A DNA stretch of 64,000 nt, from positions 1-64,000 of the forward strand of contig JAFQXA010000016.1 in the NCBI GenBank assembly GCA_017407205.1, read 5' to 3'. Below are positions 62,321 to 64,000 of this stretch, in pieces; the stretch's first letter is position 1, and each line of letters begins with the position of its first letter. The notes under the pieces are model-generated. The model saw nothing but the letters and a program-made list of their open reading frames with translations, searched no databases and was not told the DNA's origin. The position numbers were made by a program, and so were the translations under genes. The stretch is from Clostridia bacterium (GTDB lineage Bacteria; Bacillota; Clostridia; Christensenellales; CAG-138).

Positions 62321-63633
62321 AAATCTTCTCCGCTTATGATTTTTTTGGCAAGCTCGTCGGCATCGCTTATTGCTTTTTCTATATCGACCGTCTTGTACTC
62401 GCCGTTCTCATAGAGAATCTTGCCCTGTATCATCGTCATGCATACATCACGGCCGCTTGCGCTGTATACTACTGCACTTATCGGGTCATACATGGGGCGT
62501 GTTATGGGTGAGTTCATGTCAAGAAGTATTATGTCAGCCTCCAAGCCCTCTTTTATGCGTCCGACTTCGTTTTCTCTGCCCTGTGCCAAAGCTCCGTTAA
62601 CCGTTGCAAGCTTTAACGCATCATATGCACACAAGGCTGTCGGGTCATACGAGATACCTTTTGCAAGAAGTGCAGCTGCACGGATTTCCTCAAACAAATC
62701 ATGCGTATTGTTGGAACAGCAACCGTCCGTGCCGAGTGCTACGTTCATGCCATGGTCTGTCATCTTGCGAACAGAAGCAATACCGCTTGCAAGCTTTAAA
62801 TTGCTTATCGGATTATGTGCACAGCTTACACCCTTTTGAGCAAGCAGGTCCATATCATCATCTGAAAGCCATACGCAGTGTGCGGCTATTGTCTTTCTGT
62901 CAAAAACTCCGTTTTCGGCAAGTATCTGCGAGGGCGTTTTGCCGTATTTTTCTATGCAGTTTTCATGCTCGCTCTTTGTTTCGCTGAGATGAATCTGCAT
63001 ATTGAGATTGTACTTGTCAGCAAGATTGTTTACAAAGTGCCATATTTTGGGTGATGAGGTGTATTCTGCGTGTATTGAAGCATCCGCTTTTATTCTTCCG
63101 TTGCCTGCGTTGTGAAACTCACGGCTTAATGTGATCGTTTCCTGAACTCCGCGGTCTGCATCGGGATTAAATGAATCCGCATCAAAGCAAATTATACCGT
63201 TGCAGAATGATGCACGTATGCCCATGTCAAGTGCTACCTGTGCAGCCATGGGCTGGAAGTAATACATATCTGAAATTGATGTTGTGCCCGTTCTTATCAT
63301 CTCTGCAAAGCCGAGGCGAACGCCTGCCTCGATAGCTTCTGCTGTGAGTCTGCCTTCAACGGGAAATACCTTGTCAAAAAGCCATTCGTTGAGTGCATAA
63401 TCGTCAGCATATCCGCGAAGAAGCGACATTGCCGTGTGCGTATGCGTGTTTATGAGCCCCGGCATAAGGATTTTTCCCGTGCAGTCGATTGTGCGTTTTG
63501 ACGGGGCGGAGGGGAGGTCTTTTCCTACATATGTTATGTACTTACCCTCAACACATACATAGCCGTTTAATACTGTGCGGTTTTCATCGCGCATCGTCAA
63601 AATGTCAGCATTACAAAAAAGAATATCGAACAT
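62314..63633 (-). CDS. mtaD: 5-methylthioadenosine/S-adenosylhomocysteine deaminase (MtaD/DadD-like)
   Basis: 439 aa, amidohydrolase superfamily. Metal ligands HTH (H64, H66) in LINTHTHTAMSLLRG, IHLSETKSE, AAHCVWLSDDD with the third His, and GTDGCCSNN with the catalytic Asp. It deaminates SAH or MTA to the inosine form. ATG 63633 has GAGGT upstream. It is divergent from an ahcY-like gene, which fits SAH disposal by deamination followed by hydrolysis. Related enzymes also act on guanine or chlorinated triazines; the context argues for SAH. Confidence 0.88.
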   Translation of the reverse strand: MFDILFCNADILTMRDENRTVLNGYVCVEGKYITYVGKDLPSAPSKRTIDCTGKILMPGLINTHTHTAMSLLRGYADDYALNEWLFDKVFPVEGRLTAEAIEAGVRLGFAEMIRTGTTSISDMYYFQPMAAQVALDMGIRASFCNGIICFDADSFNPDADRGVQETITLSREFHNAGNGRIKADASIHAEYTSSPKIWHFVNNLADKYNLNMQIHLSETKSEHENCIEKYGKTPSQILAENGVFDRKTIAAHCVWLSDDDMDLLAQKGVSCAHNPISNLKLASGIASVRKMTDHGMNVALGTDGCCSNNTHDLFEEIRAAALLAKGISYDPTALCAYDALKLATVNGALAQGRENEVGRIKEGLEADIILLDMNSPITRPMYDPISAVVYSASGRDVCMTMIQGKILYENGEYKTVDIEKAISDADELAKKIISGEDLC

Positions 63634-63664
63634 TATATTACCTCGCAATAAAGTTGTTAACTAT

Positions 63665-63692
63665 ATAATACAATATTTCTCATGACTTGCAA
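63665..63692 (-). promoter_or_regulatory. mtaD promoter
   Basis: Minus-strand TTGCAA (63687-63692), 16 bp, TATTAT (63665-63670). The same palindromic TTGCAA is the -35 box of the opposite promoter. Confidence 0.5.
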
Positions 63693-63715
63693 AGCATAGG
63701 TTTTTATGGCATAAT
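63687..63715 (+). promoter_or_regulatory. ahcY promoter
   Basis: TTGCAA (63687-63692), 17 bp, CATAAT (63710-63715), 33 bp before the start codon. Confidence 0.5.
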
Positions 63716-63748
63716 TACATTGAAGATTTAGAGAATGAGGTAATTATT

Positions 63749-64000
63749 ATGAGTTCAATAAAAGATCCGTCACTTGCACCCCTTGGCTTGAAGCGTATTG
63801 CATGGGTAAAAGAATTCATGCCCTGTCTGCGCGAGCTCGAAAGGAGATTTACAGAGGAACAGCCTTTTAAGGGTATGAAGATTGCAGTTTGTGTTCACCT
63901 TGAAGCAAAAACTGCATATTTGGGACTCTTGCTCCGTGCAGGCGGTGCAGAGGTCGTAGTAACAGGCAGTAACCCTCTTTCAACAAAGGATGATATCTGT
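63749..64000 (+). CDS. ahcY: Adenosylhomocysteinase-like protein, N-terminal part (cut by window edge)
   Basis: First 84 codons only. SLAPLGLKRIAWVKEFMPCL and GMKIAVCVHLEAKTAYLGLLLRAGGAEVVVTGSNP match the short S-adenosylhomocysteine hydrolases of archaea, Thermotoga and anaerobes. GAGG precedes the ATG. In methanogens a relative of this enzyme hydrolyses S-inosylhomocysteine made by DadD; with mtaD next door this substrate is possible here too. Confidence 0.88.
   Translation, partial: MSSIKDPSLAPLGLKRIAWVKEFMPCLRELERRFTEEQPFKGMKIAVCVHLEAKTAYLGLLLRAGGAEVVVTGSNPLSTKDDIC

Overview
The window looks like a chromosome segment of an anaerobic Clostridia-class Firmicute, probably gut-associated and uncultured. 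Evidence for this is the SCIFF ranthipeptide pair next to recJ and relA, a coenzyme-B12 glutamate mutase operon, HemZ, a clostridial ferredoxin, AGGAGG-type ribosome binding sites, frequent GTG/TTG starts, and consensus TTGACA/TATAAT promoters. It is gene-dense and mostly housekeeping. No rRNA genes, CRISPR arrays, insertion-sequence transposases or phage genes were seen.

Layout. 1-390: two 186-bp tandem tRNA-Thr-like units with their own promoter, read off the left edge. 391-6.6 kb: a lone asparagine-synthase-like protein, a secreted anchored protein, a CcdA/TlpA thiol-redox pair, a COG2426 membrane protein and a lipoprotein with metallo-beta-lactamase and lamin-tail domains. 6.6-11.3 kb: a DUF6530-like gene, then asp23-like/fakA/recG. 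11.3-18.1 kb (minus strand): pth-mfd-prsA-rqcP-ispDF, without the sporulation genes found there in Bacillus. 18.2-23.8 kb: a two-component system, a GNAT-like protein, a serine hydrolase, a DUF1292 protein with a metallothionein-like tail and a lipoprotein. 23.9-33.5 kb: proBA, a PIG-V-like glycosyltransferase and a methylaspartate-pathway operon (two-subunit fumarase/mesaconase, glutamate mutase S-L-E, methylaspartate ammonia-lyase). 33.6-35.6 kb: pyridoxal kinase and a divergent, truncated PdxR/MocR regulator. 35.6-38.6 kb: an inserted bacteriocin-type cassette. 38.7-45.0 kb (minus strand): a small P-loop-like protein, MATE pump, ferredoxin, and a ricT-holB-pstA-decarboxylase cluster. 45.2-61.6 kb (plus strand): tdh-kbl, TIGR04086 protein, SCIFF and its radical SAM maturase, recJ, relA, MBL hydrolase, hemZ, hisS, aspS, rseC, trxA, glyA. 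61.7-64.0 kb: an HD protein and an SAH/MTA deaminase, divergent from an ahcY-like gene cut by the right edge.

The best candidate for an undescribed system is the cassette at 35.6-38.6 kb. It has a 60-residue double-glycine peptide with a five-cysteine cationic core, a C39-peptidase ABC exporter with an unusual acidic/His/Cys extracytoplasmic insertion, and an XRE regulator preceded by two matching TGTAAC-GTTACA dyads. The cassette abuts a truncated pdxR. Other notable signals are a four-copy dispersed repeat that ends genes with the same ACTCCGC terminator, a leaderless pth promoter, divergent mtaD/ahcY promoters sharing one palindromic -35 box, and the tRNA-Thr-like tandem.

Metabolically the window suggests amino-acid fermentation: glutamate through methylaspartate and mesaconate, and threonine to glycine through Tdh/Kbl with GlyA linking glycine and serine. 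Proline is made by ProBA, and S-adenosylhomocysteine appears to be recycled by deamination and/or hydrolysis. All functions are inferred from sequence alone.
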